Assembly: GCA_934463455.1 (NCBI GenBank)
Contig: CAKSJU010000009.1
Location: 1-35,639, forward strand
DNA length: 35,639 bases
Direction: 5' to 3'
From: an uncultured Clostridia bacterium
GTDB lineage: Bacteria; Bacillota; Clostridia; UBA1381
Each line of letters begins with the position of its first letter. Position 1 is the stretch's first letter. This document shows positions 8,576 through 16,263 of this stretch, one piece after another. The translations under genes were made by a program, and so were the position numbers. The notes below the pieces were generated by a model. The model saw nothing but the letters and a program-made list of their open reading frames with translations, was not told the DNA's origin and did not search any database.

Positions 8576-9021
8576 ATATCGGCGAAGTATTAAAAAAGGA
8601 AAACATCGATTTAAGCCTGACAGCTTCATCAAAAGAGGAGGCTTTGAGCAAGCTTACGGACAAGCTGTCCGAAAGCGGATTTTTATCCGACAAAAAAACT
8701 TTTTTGGAAGATGTTTTAAAAAGAGAAGCAATTTCCACTACCGGTATAGGATGCGGAATTGCCATTCCACACGGAAAATCTTCGGGTGTCCGAGAAACAA
8801 CTGCGGCAATCGGCAGACTTTCAGACAGTCTGGAATGGGAAAGCGTTGATGACAAACCGGTTGAGTTTATAGTTTTGCTTGCCGTAAACGATGCAGACAA
8901 AACCGGCGTCCATGTGAAGCTGCTTTCACAAATGGCACGCAAGCTGGCTTCCGAAGAAACCTGCAAGCGTCTTTTATCGGCACAGAGCGCAGAGGAAATT
9001 ATAACTATCTTTTCGGAATAA
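8572..9021 (+). CDS. PTS fructose-family IIA component
   Basis: 149-residue stand-alone EIIA of the fructose-mannitol type (PTS_EIIA_2). The active-site His67 is in GIGCGIAIPHGKSSG, followed by the typical hydrophobic strand PVEFIVLLAVND and the KLLSQMARKL helix. It accepts phosphate from HPr and donates it to IIB. It overlaps Enzyme I by four bases. It also resembles the EIIA-like domain at the end of the regulator encoded upstream, as expected for a duplicated domain. Substrate specificity cannot be read from IIA. Confidence 0.92.
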   Translation: MNIGEVLKKENIDLSLTASSKEEALSKLTDKLSESGFLSDKKTFLEDVLKREAISTTGIGCGIAIPHGKSSGVRETTAAIGRLSDSLEWESVDDKPVEFIVLLAVNDADKTGVHVKLLSQMARKLASEETCKRLLSAQSAEEIITIFSE

Positions 9022-9058
9022 CTAATTAATCATTCCATAATAAAAGGAGGATATCAAA

Positions 9059-9379
9059 ATGAAAATTGTAGGAATTGCGGCATGTACGTCCGGTATAGCA
9101 CATACGTATATCGCCAAAGAAAAGCTCGTTACCGCCGCAAAGGAGCTCGGTCACGAAGTGCATATCGAAACTCAAGGGACAATAGGTACCGAGGATGAGC
9201 TTACAAAAAAAGATATTGAAGCGGCTGATGTTGTCATCATTGCGGCAGACATCAAGGTCGGCGGCAAGGAACGCTTCAAGGGCAAAAAAATTGTTGAAGT
9301 GCCCACTCATATAGCTATAAAATCGCCAAAAGCATTGATTAATAAAATTCAGGACGAATTAGGTAAAGGAGGAAATTAA
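9059..9379 (+). CDS. PTS fructose-family IIB component
   Basis: 106-residue IIB domain with the phosphocysteine motif ACTSGIAHTYIAKEKL near the N-terminus (Cys9), then ELGHEVHIETQG, typical of the Fru family. Phosphate passes from IIA His67 to this cysteine and then to the sugar held by IIC. AAAGGAGG lies 8-10 nt before the ATG. The IIC gene begins one base after its stop codon, with its ribosome site inside the IIB 3' end. Confidence 0.93.
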   Translation: MKIVGIAACTSGIAHTYIAKEKLVTAAKELGHEVHIETQGTIGTEDELTKKDIEAADVVIIAADIKVGGKERFKGKKIVEVPTHIAIKSPKALINKIQDELGKGGN

Positions 9380-9380
9380 A

Positions 9381-10460
9381 ATGTTTAAAAAGCTGCAAAT
9401 CAAAAAACATGCCCTGACCGGTATTTCTTTCATGCTTCCTCTTGTTGTTGCTTCCGGTCTGCTTATTGCCATAGGTAACATCTTCGGCGGAAATCCGTCA
9501 ACAATATCCGATTATAAAGCGGGCTACAATATTTGGGAAGCCGCCGTAACACTCGGTGTTTACGGAATGGGACTTCTCCCCGGTGTAATGGGTGCCGCGA
9601 TAGCGTATTCAATCGCCGACCGACCGGGTATTGCCCCCGGCTTGCTTATGGGTATGATTGCTCAAAATATGGGCGCTGGCTTTCTCGGCGGTATGCTGGG
9701 CGGATACCTTGCCGGCTACTTTGTGGAATTTTTAAAAACTCATTTAAAAGTTCCGAAATGGGCACAGGGACTTATGCCAATGATGATTATTCCTTTAATC
9801 TCTTCCGTTATAATCGGACTTGTAATGTTCTTTGTCATCGGCGGACCTATTGCATGGCTTTCGGAAACGCTTGAAAATTTCCTTGTAAACATGCAGACAG
9901 GCTCAAAAGGAATATTCGGTGCTATAATGGGTGCTATGGCGGCATTCGACTTCGGCGGCCCGGTAAACAAGGTTGCATCGCTTTTTGCGGACGGACTTTT
10001 AATGGACGGTGTCTACGGACCTGAAGCCGTTAAAATATGTGCTTCCATGATACCTCCGTTCGGTGTGGCTCTTTCATGGCTGATTAAACGCTCACGTTAT
10101 ACAAAGAGTGAAACCGATAATATAAAAATTGCATTCCCTATGGGAATTTGCATGATAACCGAAGGTGTTATTCCGATTGCCGCGGTTGACCCGATAAGAG
10201 TAATTGCTTCTTGTTCAATCGGTGCTGCTGTCGGCGGAGCTATGATTATGATTTTGAATGTCGGCTCAATGGTTCCCTCCGGCGGAATGTTCATAGTACC
10301 CGCTATGATTAATCCCTGGGGCTTTATGGCAGCTTTGACGGTCGGCACCGTTATAACCGCTCTGCTCCTTGTATTCTTAAAAAAGGACGCAAAAGAAGAA
10401 GATGCCGTAGTTCTTGAGGATGAGGAAGAAATCGACCTTTCTCAAATCAAAATCGGCTGA
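9381..10460 (+). CDS. PTS fructose-family IIC membrane permease
   Basis: 359-residue permease with repeated hydrophobic segments. Family-typical stretches include HALTGISFMLPLVVASGLLIA at the N-terminus, GLLMGMIAQNMGAGFLGGMLGGYLAGY, AAFDFGGPVNKVA and FPMGICMITEGVIPIAA (this last with the conserved glutamate). It carries the sugar across the membrane and, with IIB, phosphorylates it. AAAGGAGG precedes the start. The C-terminal 20 residues are strongly acidic (KEEDAVVLEDEEEIDL). The sequence is fructose-like, but members of this family also take mannosylglycerate, mannose or other ketoses. The two aldolases downstream point to a ketose whose product ends as a ketose bisphosphate. Confidence 0.92.
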   Translation: MFKKLQIKKHALTGISFMLPLVVASGLLIAIGNIFGGNPSTISDYKAGYNIWEAAVTLGVYGMGLLPGVMGAAIAYSIADRPGIAPGLLMGMIAQNMGAGFLGGMLGGYLAGYFVEFLKTHLKVPKWAQGLMPMMIIPLISSVIIGLVMFFVIGGPIAWLSETLENFLVNMQTGSKGIFGAIMGAMAAFDFGGPVNKVASLFADGLLMDGVYGPEAVKICASMIPPFGVALSWLIKRSRYTKSETDNIKIAFPMGICMITEGVIPIAAVDPIRVIASCSIGAAVGGAMIMILNVGSMVPSGGMFIVPAMINPWGFMAALTVGTVITALLLVFLKKDAKEEDAVVLEDEEEIDLSQIKIG

Positions 10461-10475
10461 GTAAGAATGGCTGAT

Positions 10476-10584
10476 TAATGTGAAACTTCATTTCACGTTA
10501 AGCCTCCGGCGGATTTAATCTCTTATCATTCCCTGCCCTGCGGATAAGAGACGTTTAAGTACAATTTGTGCCGGCGCAGGGCGG
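10476..10584 (+). promoter_or_regulatory. intergenic RNA structure: hairpin plus predicted H-type pseudoknot
   Basis: A 10-bp hairpin (10476-10485 with 10491-10500, loop CTTCA, one G-U) follows the IIC stop. Then a 9-bp stem (10519-10527 with 10543-10551) has a loop whose GCCCTGCG (10535-10542) is exactly complementary to CGCAGGGC (10575-10582). The pairing can extend through T10534-G10583 and C10533-G10584. The two stems abut with no spacer, which is good H-type pseudoknot geometry. It ends 7 bases before the GGAG of the first aldolase, so it could control that gene's translation. There is no U-tract, so it is not a simple terminator. I do not recognise it as a known riboswitch. Confidence 0.55.
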
Positions 10585-10600
10585 CAGAATGGAGATTAAA

Positions 10601-11455
10601 ATGTACGTTTCAATGAAAAATATGCTTGCCGCAGCAAATGCGGAAAATTATGCGGTAATGGCAATTAACTGCTTCAATCTTGAAACAGCGCGCAGTGTAA
10701 TAAGCGCGGCGGAAAAATCCAAATCGCCAATTATAATAAATATTTTCTATGAGCATCTTTTAACTCACAGCCCAAGCAATATTATTGCACCGCTTGTCAA
10801 AACACTTGCCGAAGATGCATCGGTAAACATTGCTCTTAATCTTGACCACGGAAAAGAAGCATGGTATATAAAAAAAGCTGTTGACGACGGATTTTCCTCG
10901 GTTATGATTGATGCATCGGAATATGATTTTGAAAACAACATCAGAATAACTAAAGAGCTTTCCGACTACGCTCATGCGCACGGAGCAAGCTCCGAGGGCG
11001 AAATCGGATGTATGGGTGCATGCGAAGGAGGAGCTTTTACAAATGACAAAATGTATACCGACCCGAATCAAGCGAAAATCTTTTACGAAAAAACCGGAAT
11101 AGACGCGCTTGCAGTATCAATAGGAACATCTCACGGAAATTACCCCGACGGAAAAGTTCCTGAATTCGATATTGAACGTCTCAGTCAAATAAAAAAACTT
11201 ACCGGTGCTCCTTTGGTGCTCCACGGCGGCTCGGGGTCGGGTAAAGAAAATATTTTAAATGCCGTAAAAGCCGGGATAAACAAAATAAACGTCGGCTGTG
11301 ATTTTATGAATGCCAATCTCAGTGCAATCTCAAAACAGCTTAAGGAAAATCCCGAAACAAACTTTTTTGACCTTATTCATCAAACGGAAAAAGAAAGCGA
11401 GGAGCTTGTAAGATACTATATAGGTCTGTCCGGCTCCGAAAATAAAAACAAATAA
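10601..11455 (+). CDS. class II ketose-bisphosphate aldolase, first copy
   Basis: 284-residue zinc-type aldolase of the FbaA/GatY/KbaY family, which cleaves fructose- or tagatose-bisphosphate-like substrates to dihydroxyacetone phosphate plus an aldehyde. Motifs: LNLDHGKE with the catalytic Asp and first zinc His, SVMIDAS, SSEGEIGCMGACEGG, then GTSHGNYPDG and LVLHGGSGSG holding the other zinc histidines. The ATG at 10601 has GGAG 6 nt upstream; in-frame starts at 10568 and 10589 lack such a site, and the first lies in the predicted pseudoknot. It shares motif order with the next gene but has diverged (for example SEGEIGCMGACEGG against EAELGTIGTTGES), so the pair is old rather than a recent duplication. 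Exact substrate is unknown. Confidence 0.88.
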   Translation: MYVSMKNMLAAANAENYAVMAINCFNLETARSVISAAEKSKSPIIINIFYEHLLTHSPSNIIAPLVKTLAEDASVNIALNLDHGKEAWYIKKAVDDGFSSVMIDASEYDFENNIRITKELSDYAHAHGASSEGEIGCMGACEGGAFTNDKMYTDPNQAKIFYEKTGIDALAVSIGTSHGNYPDGKVPEFDIERLSQIKKLTGAPLVLHGGSGSGKENILNAVKAGINKINVGCDFMNANLSAISKQLKENPETNFFDLIHQTEKESEELVRYYIGLSGSENKNK

Positions 11456-11477
11456 AAGAACAGGAGATGTATTAACT

Positions 11478-12344
11478 ATGTTAATGAATATGAAAGAAAT
11501 GCTTAAGGTTGCCGATAAAAACGAATTTGCCGTACCGGCATTTAACATCGGAAGTGAAGCGATTTTAAAGGGTGTTGTCGAAAGTGCAAACGAAAAAAAC
11601 GCACCGGTTATTCTTGCAATCCATCCGACAGAGCTTGAATTTTTGGGCGACAGCTTTATCAAAACATGTATTGAAGAAGCGAATAAATCAAGAGTTCCGA
11701 TGGTTATTCATCTTGACCACGGCGGCAAGTTTGAAGAAATACTCCGTGCAATCCGCTGCGGTTTTACCTCGGTAATGATTGACGCGTCTCAAATGTCATA
11801 TGAGGATAATATTGCCATTACAAAAAAGGTTGTTGAGGTTGCGAAAGTATCGGATGTTTCCGTTGAAGCGGAGCTCGGCACAATCGGAACAACCGGTGAG
11901 TCTTACGAGGGCGGCACAAGCAATATTATTTACACCGACCCTGCTTTAGCAAAGGATTTTATCGAAAAAACCGGTATTGATTCCCTTGCTGTCGCAATAG
12001 GAACAGCCCACGGAATTTATCCGAAAAATATGAAACCCGAGCTTAAGCTTGACTTGCTCAAAACAATCCGCGATACCGTTGACATTCCGCTTGTTCTTCA
12101 CGGCGGCTCAAGCAATCCCGACAAAGAAATTGCCGAATCGGTAAAAATAGGAATTTCAAAAATTAATATTTCAAGTGATATTAAATTTGCATTCTATAAA
12201 AAATGCCGCGAAGTTCTTGCCGAAAATCCCAAATGGATTGAGCCGAACGCAATCTATCCGCCCTGCATTAAAGCAATGCGTGAAGTTGTTGAATTTAAAA
12301 TGCAGCTGTTCAATGATATCGGGAAGGCAGAATTATACAAGTAA
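11478..12344 (+). CDS. class II ketose-bisphosphate aldolase, second copy
   Basis: 288-residue class II aldolase lying 22 bases after its paralogue, with AGGAG 11 nt before the ATG (an ATG at 11484 is an alternative). Motifs: FAVPAFNI, MVIHLDHGG, FTSVMIDAS, SVEAELGTIG, AIGTAHGIYPK and LVLHGGSSNPD, so zinc and catalytic residues look complete. It is closer to ordinary GatY/FbaA sequences than the first copy. The two could form different homo-oligomers for two diastereomeric bisphosphates, or one could be specialised. No 1- or 6-phosphofructokinase-like gene is in the operon, so the second phosphorylation step must come from elsewhere. It is the last gene before the operon terminator. Confidence 0.9.
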   Translation: MLMNMKEMLKVADKNEFAVPAFNIGSEAILKGVVESANEKNAPVILAIHPTELEFLGDSFIKTCIEEANKSRVPMVIHLDHGGKFEEILRAIRCGFTSVMIDASQMSYEDNIAITKKVVEVAKVSDVSVEAELGTIGTTGESYEGGTSNIIYTDPALAKDFIEKTGIDSLAVAIGTAHGIYPKNMKPELKLDLLKTIRDTVDIPLVLHGGSSNPDKEIAESVKIGISKINISSDIKFAFYKKCREVLAENPKWIEPNAIYPPCIKAMREVVEFKMQLFNDIGKAELYK

Positions 12345-12418
12345 TAAGGGGATGTAAAAAAACTCCGAAACGCAAAAAGGCATGTATTACTCGAAAAGTA
12401 TATATTATTTCCTATTCC

Positions 12419-12456
12419 AAAAAAAGGCGGTGTACTTTTTATACACCGCCTTTTTT
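12419..12456. terminator. bidirectional terminator between the PTS operon and asnB
   Basis: Stem GGCGGTGTA (12426-12434) with TACACCGCC (12442-12450) around a CTTTTTA loop, extended by A-tract and T-tract pairing (12420-12425 with 12451-12456). It has U-tracts on both strands, so it can end the PTS operon and the converging asnB transcript. Confidence 0.9.
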
Positions 12457-12477
12457 GGTTTATTAAGAAAGAAAGTT

Positions 12478-14055
12478 TTATTTTCCGCTGTCTCCGTAGT
12501 TGGAAAGAACTCTCGCGGACGGGTCATTGACGTTGCATCCTTCCCATTTTTTGTTTGGCATCCAAAAATCAACTATCATTTCGCTCTGTCCCGGATAATA
12601 CTTTTCAAATATTTCTCTGTACAAAAGCGATTCTTTTGTAAAAGGCATTGCATGAAGATATTTTTTTCTCTTTTCTTCATATTCCTCATCCGAATAATAT
12701 TTATCCGCAAAATCCTTTAAATACCACACCATGGAATGACCTACCGCATCCGAAAATGCCGCTTTTTCACGATAGAGAATATCGCGAGGTAAATAATCAC
12801 CCTCAAAGGCATGGCGCAAAAGATATTTTCCTTTTCCGTAGGTGTTGATTTTTTTCTCCGGGTCTATGCTCATTACATATTCCACAAAATCAAGATCTCC
12901 GAAAGGTACGCGAGCCTCAAGCGAGTTTACCGATATGCAGCGATCGGCACGAAGAACATCATACATATGAAGCTCTCTTATTCTCTTCTCCGATTCTTCT
13001 TGAAAAGCTTTTGCCGAAGGTGCAAAATCGGTATATTTATATCCGAAAAGCTCATCCGATATTTCACCGGTAAGGAGCACTCTGATGTCGGTATTTTCAT
13101 GAATATACTTGCACAGCAAATACATACCCATGCTTGCTCTTATCGTTGTAATATCAAATGTCCCCAGAATTTTTATAACTCTGTCGAGTGATGACAAAAC
13201 ATCGTCCTTTGTTATTATAACCTCCGTGTGGTCGCTTCCTATATAGTCCGCAACCTGCTTTGCATATTTTAAATCTATTGCATCTTCGCTCATACCTATT
13301 GCAAAGGTTTTAATCGGCTTATCGCTTTTCCTTGCCGCAATCGCACAAACCAAGGATGAGTCAAGTCCTCCCGAAAGCAGATAGCCTACCTTAGCGTCGG
13401 CAACAAGTCTTTTTTCTATGCCCGCAACAAGCTTGTCATGAATATTTTTGCAAACTGTTTCGAGGTCGTCGTGACATACGCTTTTAACCTCTGTCATATC
13501 ACGGTAGCATACAAATTTTCCGTCTTTATAATAATGTCCGGGCGGGAAAGGCATAATTTTATCGCATATCGCCGTCAGGTTTTTCGGCTCGCTTGCAAAA
13601 AGTATAATGCCGTCTTTGTCATATCCGTAATACAGCGGTCTGATACCTATCGGGTCACGCGCGGCAATATATTCCTTTTTTTCTCCGTCATATATAATAA
13701 GTGCAAATTCCGCGTCCAGCATTTTAAACATGTCTGTTCCGTATTCGTAATACATCGGTAAAAGTATTTCACAGTCCGAGCCGCTGGTAAAAGTATATTT
13801 TTCCGACAGCTTTTCCTTTATCGATTCAAAACCGTAAATTTCCCCGTTGCAAACAACATAGCTGTTATTTAGTGCAAAAGGCTGCATACCGCTTTCGTCA
13901 AGTCCCATTATTGCAAGACGGTGAAAGCCCAAAAGTCCTTTTCCGGTACCGATAATTCTCGTCATATCGGGACCTCTGGAAATTGTTTCGTCAAATCCTT
14001 TTTTAAATAAATCCAAAGCGGCACCGCATCCGCAATACCCCATTATTGAACACAT
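12478..14055 (-). CDS. asnB: glutamine-hydrolysing asparagine synthetase
   Basis: 525-residue enzyme making asparagine from aspartate, ATP and glutamine in the cytoplasm. The N-terminal GATase II domain starts MCSIMGYCG, with Cys2 as nucleophile, and shows RGPDMTRI, GFHRLAIMG and NGEIYGF. The synthetase domain begins near residue 210 with the PP-loop LLSGGLDSS and includes LTGEISDELFGYKYTDFAP and SLEARVPFGD. Length and motif order match bacterial AsnB. GGAGG precedes the ATG read from 14055. It is the last gene of the minus-strand glnN, amt, asnB series and sits behind its own Asn-type T-box, so its level should respond to uncharged tRNA-Asn even inside a nitrogen-controlled transcript. Confidence 0.95.
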   Translation of the reverse strand: MCSIMGYCGCGAALDLFKKGFDETISRGPDMTRIIGTGKGLLGFHRLAIMGLDESGMQPFALNNSYVVCNGEIYGFESIKEKLSEKYTFTSGSDCEILLPMYYEYGTDMFKMLDAEFALIIYDGEKKEYIAARDPIGIRPLYYGYDKDGIILFASEPKNLTAICDKIMPFPPGHYYKDGKFVCYRDMTEVKSVCHDDLETVCKNIHDKLVAGIEKRLVADAKVGYLLSGGLDSSLVCAIAARKSDKPIKTFAIGMSEDAIDLKYAKQVADYIGSDHTEVIITKDDVLSSLDRVIKILGTFDITTIRASMGMYLLCKYIHENTDIRVLLTGEISDELFGYKYTDFAPSAKAFQEESEKRIRELHMYDVLRADRCISVNSLEARVPFGDLDFVEYVMSIDPEKKINTYGKGKYLLRHAFEGDYLPRDILYREKAAFSDAVGHSMVWYLKDFADKYYSDEEYEEKRKKYLHAMPFTKESLLYREIFEKYYPGQSEMIVDFWMPNKKWEGCNVNDPSARVLSNYGDSGK

Positions 14056-14311
14056 ACCAAATTCCTCCGAAAAATTTATTCAGCATATCACATAGGGCAA
14101 GTGCTGTACCTGCGGTGCCACCTATTTTTATACTTTTTCGAACTTCAATTCAAAGTCCCGCTAACTCACGCATAGCTCCTCGGCGCACCTACTAAAGCAT
14201 CTTTACTCTTTCGGATTGCGGCTCACCGGGTGTTATTCATGCGGGCTCATTCCGTATGGCTCTCACCGTCCCATACTCGCTTTTGGTGATTTCCCGCATT
14301 ACTTCTCCCGA
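14056..14311 (-). promoter_or_regulatory. T-box leader of asnB, specifier AAC (Asn)
   Basis: The T-box AGGTGGCACCGC lies at 14123-14112 on the minus strand. The antiterminator can form with ATAGG/CCTAT and GCAGGT-acagc-ACTTGC around the TGGCACC bulge. At the other end, stem I has base CGGG/CCCG, a 5' specifier-loop strand containing AGTA, and a 3' strand GAATAACA in which AAC (14234-14232) sits directly before the closing A. This is the position TGG occupies in the trpB leader. The leader begins about 12 nt after the amt stop codon. No terminator with a convincing U-tract was found, so control could be by weak termination or at translation. Confidence 0.85.
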
Positions 14312-14322
14312 TTCAAACGCCT

Positions 14323-16062
14323 TTATTCAACATCCTGAAGCGCGTCATAACCTTCTTCGCCCGTTCTTACCTTAACAACATTTTCAACATCGTATACAAA
14401 AATCTTACCATCACCGATATGACCTGTATACAATACCTTTTTAGCCGTTTCGATTACCGCTCTTACAGGAACTTTACTTACAACTATATCAACCTGAACT
14501 TTCGGCAGCAGATTGGTTTCAACCGGTACACCTCTGTAATATTCCGGTTTGCCTTTTTGCTGACCGCAGCCCATAACATGCGATACTGTCATACCCGTTA
14601 TGCCCAAGCTCATCATTGCATTTTTAAGTGATTCAAACTTTGCTTCTTTACATACAATTTCAACCTTTGTGAATTTGGGAACTCCGTCCTTATGCTCCGG
14701 CTTGTGATATACTTCTTCAACCTGTACTGCTTTTGATACCGGTACATCACCGGTAATTGCTTCGCCGTAGTCTGCCGCCGTTGTATCCGGCTCCATTGCA
14801 TAACCCGCATAAGCTGTAAGCAAGCCGTGTTCGGAAATATCCAAACCTGCAATTTCATCACTTGCTTCTGCACGTAAACCGATTGTATGCTTTAAGATTA
14901 AGAATACTATCGTTATGATAACAGCAACATATGCAATTACTGAAAATACCCCAAGTGCCTGAACGCCGAGGAACTTAAATCCGCCGCCGTAGAACAAGCC
15001 TTGCATAACCGGCAATGTACCGTCTGCTTCGGCAATACCGCCTGTTGAGAACAGTCCCAAAAGAATTGTACCTACAGAGCCGCAGACTCCATGTACAGAG
15101 ATAGCTCCGACAGGGTCATCTATTTTTGCAACCTTATCAAAAAATTCTACCGCAACAACAATCAAAATTCCGAATATGATACCCATAATCGCAGCACCGA
15201 GAGGGCTGACCGTATCGCATCCGGCAGTTATACCTACCAAGCCCGCCAAAGCTGCATTATATGTCATTGAAACATCCGGCTTACCGTAACGAACCCATGT
15301 GAAGATAAGTGTTGTACAGCATGCAACAGCAGCAGCGATGTTTGTGTTGAAGAATATCAAGCCTGCTCTTTGTACTTGTGCGTCCGAATCCATTCCTACG
15401 GTAGAAGCACCGTTAAATCCAAACCAACAGAACCAAAGGATAAATACACCGAGTGCAGCAGCCGTCAAGTTATGTCCGAGGATTGCTTTCGGCTTACCGT
15501 CCTTACCGTATTTTCCGATACGCGGTCCGAGGATTGCCGCACCGATTAATGCGCAAACACCGCCGACCATATGTACTGCCGTGGATCCGGCAAAATCATG
15601 GAAGCCTAACTGTGCAAGCCAGCCGCCGCCCCAAATCCAGTGACCCGAAATCGGATAAATGAATAAGGAAATTGCAGCGGAATAAAGACAATATGCACTG
15701 AATTTTGTACGTTCTGCCATTGCTCCCGAAACAATTGTCGCGGAGGTTGCACAGAATACCGTCTGGAATATAGCATATGCCCAAATCGGAACTCCCGCCG
15801 GAAGAATATCGCTGTAATCCTTCATAATCATCGGGTCAATCCATCCGAACAATGCCGTACCCGACCCAAACATTATTCCAAAGCCGAACAGCCAGAAACA
15901 TGGCGTTCCTATACAAAAATCCATAAGGTTTTTCATAAGAATGTTACCTGTATTCTTTGCACGGGTGAAGCCTGCTTCACACATCGAAAATCCGGCTTGC
16001 ATAAAAAATACCAACGCTGCACCGAGCAGCACCCAAATTGTGTTTACTGCACTGAATGTCAT
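14323..16062 (-). CDS. amt: ammonium transporter fused to a PII signalling domain
   Basis: 579-residue fusion. Residues about 1-415 form an Amt/Mep/Rh channel with eleven expected membrane segments, including NTIWVLLGAALVFFMQAGFSM, GAMAERTKFSAY, DFAGSTAVHMVGG, and GVFILWFCWFGFNGAST. After a linker of about 60 residues, about 475-579 is a complete PII (GlnB/GlnK) domain: KFTKVEIVCKEAKFESLKNAM, the T-loop PEYYRGVPVETNLLPKVQVDIVV, and HIGDGKIFVYDVENVVKVRTGE. Normally GlnK is a separate protein that plugs the channel, so here the gate is tethered. The ATG at 16062 has AGGAG 8 nt upstream, while a GTG at 16071 abuts that site. It lies between glnN and asnB on the same strand. Confidence 0.95.
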   Translation of the reverse strand: MTFSAVNTIWVLLGAALVFFMQAGFSMCEAGFTRAKNTGNILMKNLMDFCIGTPCFWLFGFGIMFGSGTALFGWIDPMIMKDYSDILPAGVPIWAYAIFQTVFCATSATIVSGAMAERTKFSAYCLYSAAISLFIYPISGHWIWGGGWLAQLGFHDFAGSTAVHMVGGVCALIGAAILGPRIGKYGKDGKPKAILGHNLTAAALGVFILWFCWFGFNGASTVGMDSDAQVQRAGLIFFNTNIAAAVACCTTLIFTWVRYGKPDVSMTYNAALAGLVGITAGCDTVSPLGAAIMGIIFGILIVVAVEFFDKVAKIDDPVGAISVHGVCGSVGTILLGLFSTGGIAEADGTLPVMQGLFYGGGFKFLGVQALGVFSVIAYVAVIITIVFLILKHTIGLRAEASDEIAGLDISEHGLLTAYAGYAMEPDTTAADYGEAITGDVPVSKAVQVEEVYHKPEHKDGVPKFTKVEIVCKEAKFESLKNAMMSLGITGMTVSHVMGCGQQKGKPEYYRGVPVETNLLPKVQVDIVVSKVPVRAVIETAKKVLYTGHIGDGKIFVYDVENVVKVRTGEEGYDALQDVE

Positions 16063-16093
16063 TTTAACCACTCCTGTTTTTTTATATATTTTC

Positions 16094-16141
16094 TGCGGAC
16101 TGTGAGGCTTTTTAATGCCTCACTTATTCCCCCTGTCCGCA
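16094..16141 (-). promoter_or_regulatory. bulged hairpin before the amt ribosome site
   Basis: Read on the minus strand: TGCGGAC, an 11-nt purine-rich bulge AGGGGGAATAA, GTGAGGC, loop ATTAAAAA, GCCTCAC, a single A, GTCCGCA. Two 7-bp stems are stacked with strong asymmetry. The structure ends about 20 bases before the AGGAG of amt. There is no following U-tract, so it is not a terminator. It could be a protein or ligand binding site or an mRNA stabiliser. The rest of the 200-base glnN-amt gap (16142-16263) shows no gene and no convincing promoter. Confidence 0.5.
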
Positions 16142-16263
16142 TTTTATTATCCGCCCCGCGGAATATTAAACTTTTTTTGTATCTTACATTGGCTTTCAAC
16201 TGCCGCGTACTTTACGTATGCAATTGAGGGCAAATGTGCAAGATTAGCAAATTTTACAAAAAA

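Noticed and set aside
8454..8966. Long minus-strand open frame opposite the Enzyme I / IIA genes
   Set aside because: It is antisense to clearly conserved PTS genes, with no family resemblance and no plausible ribosome site.
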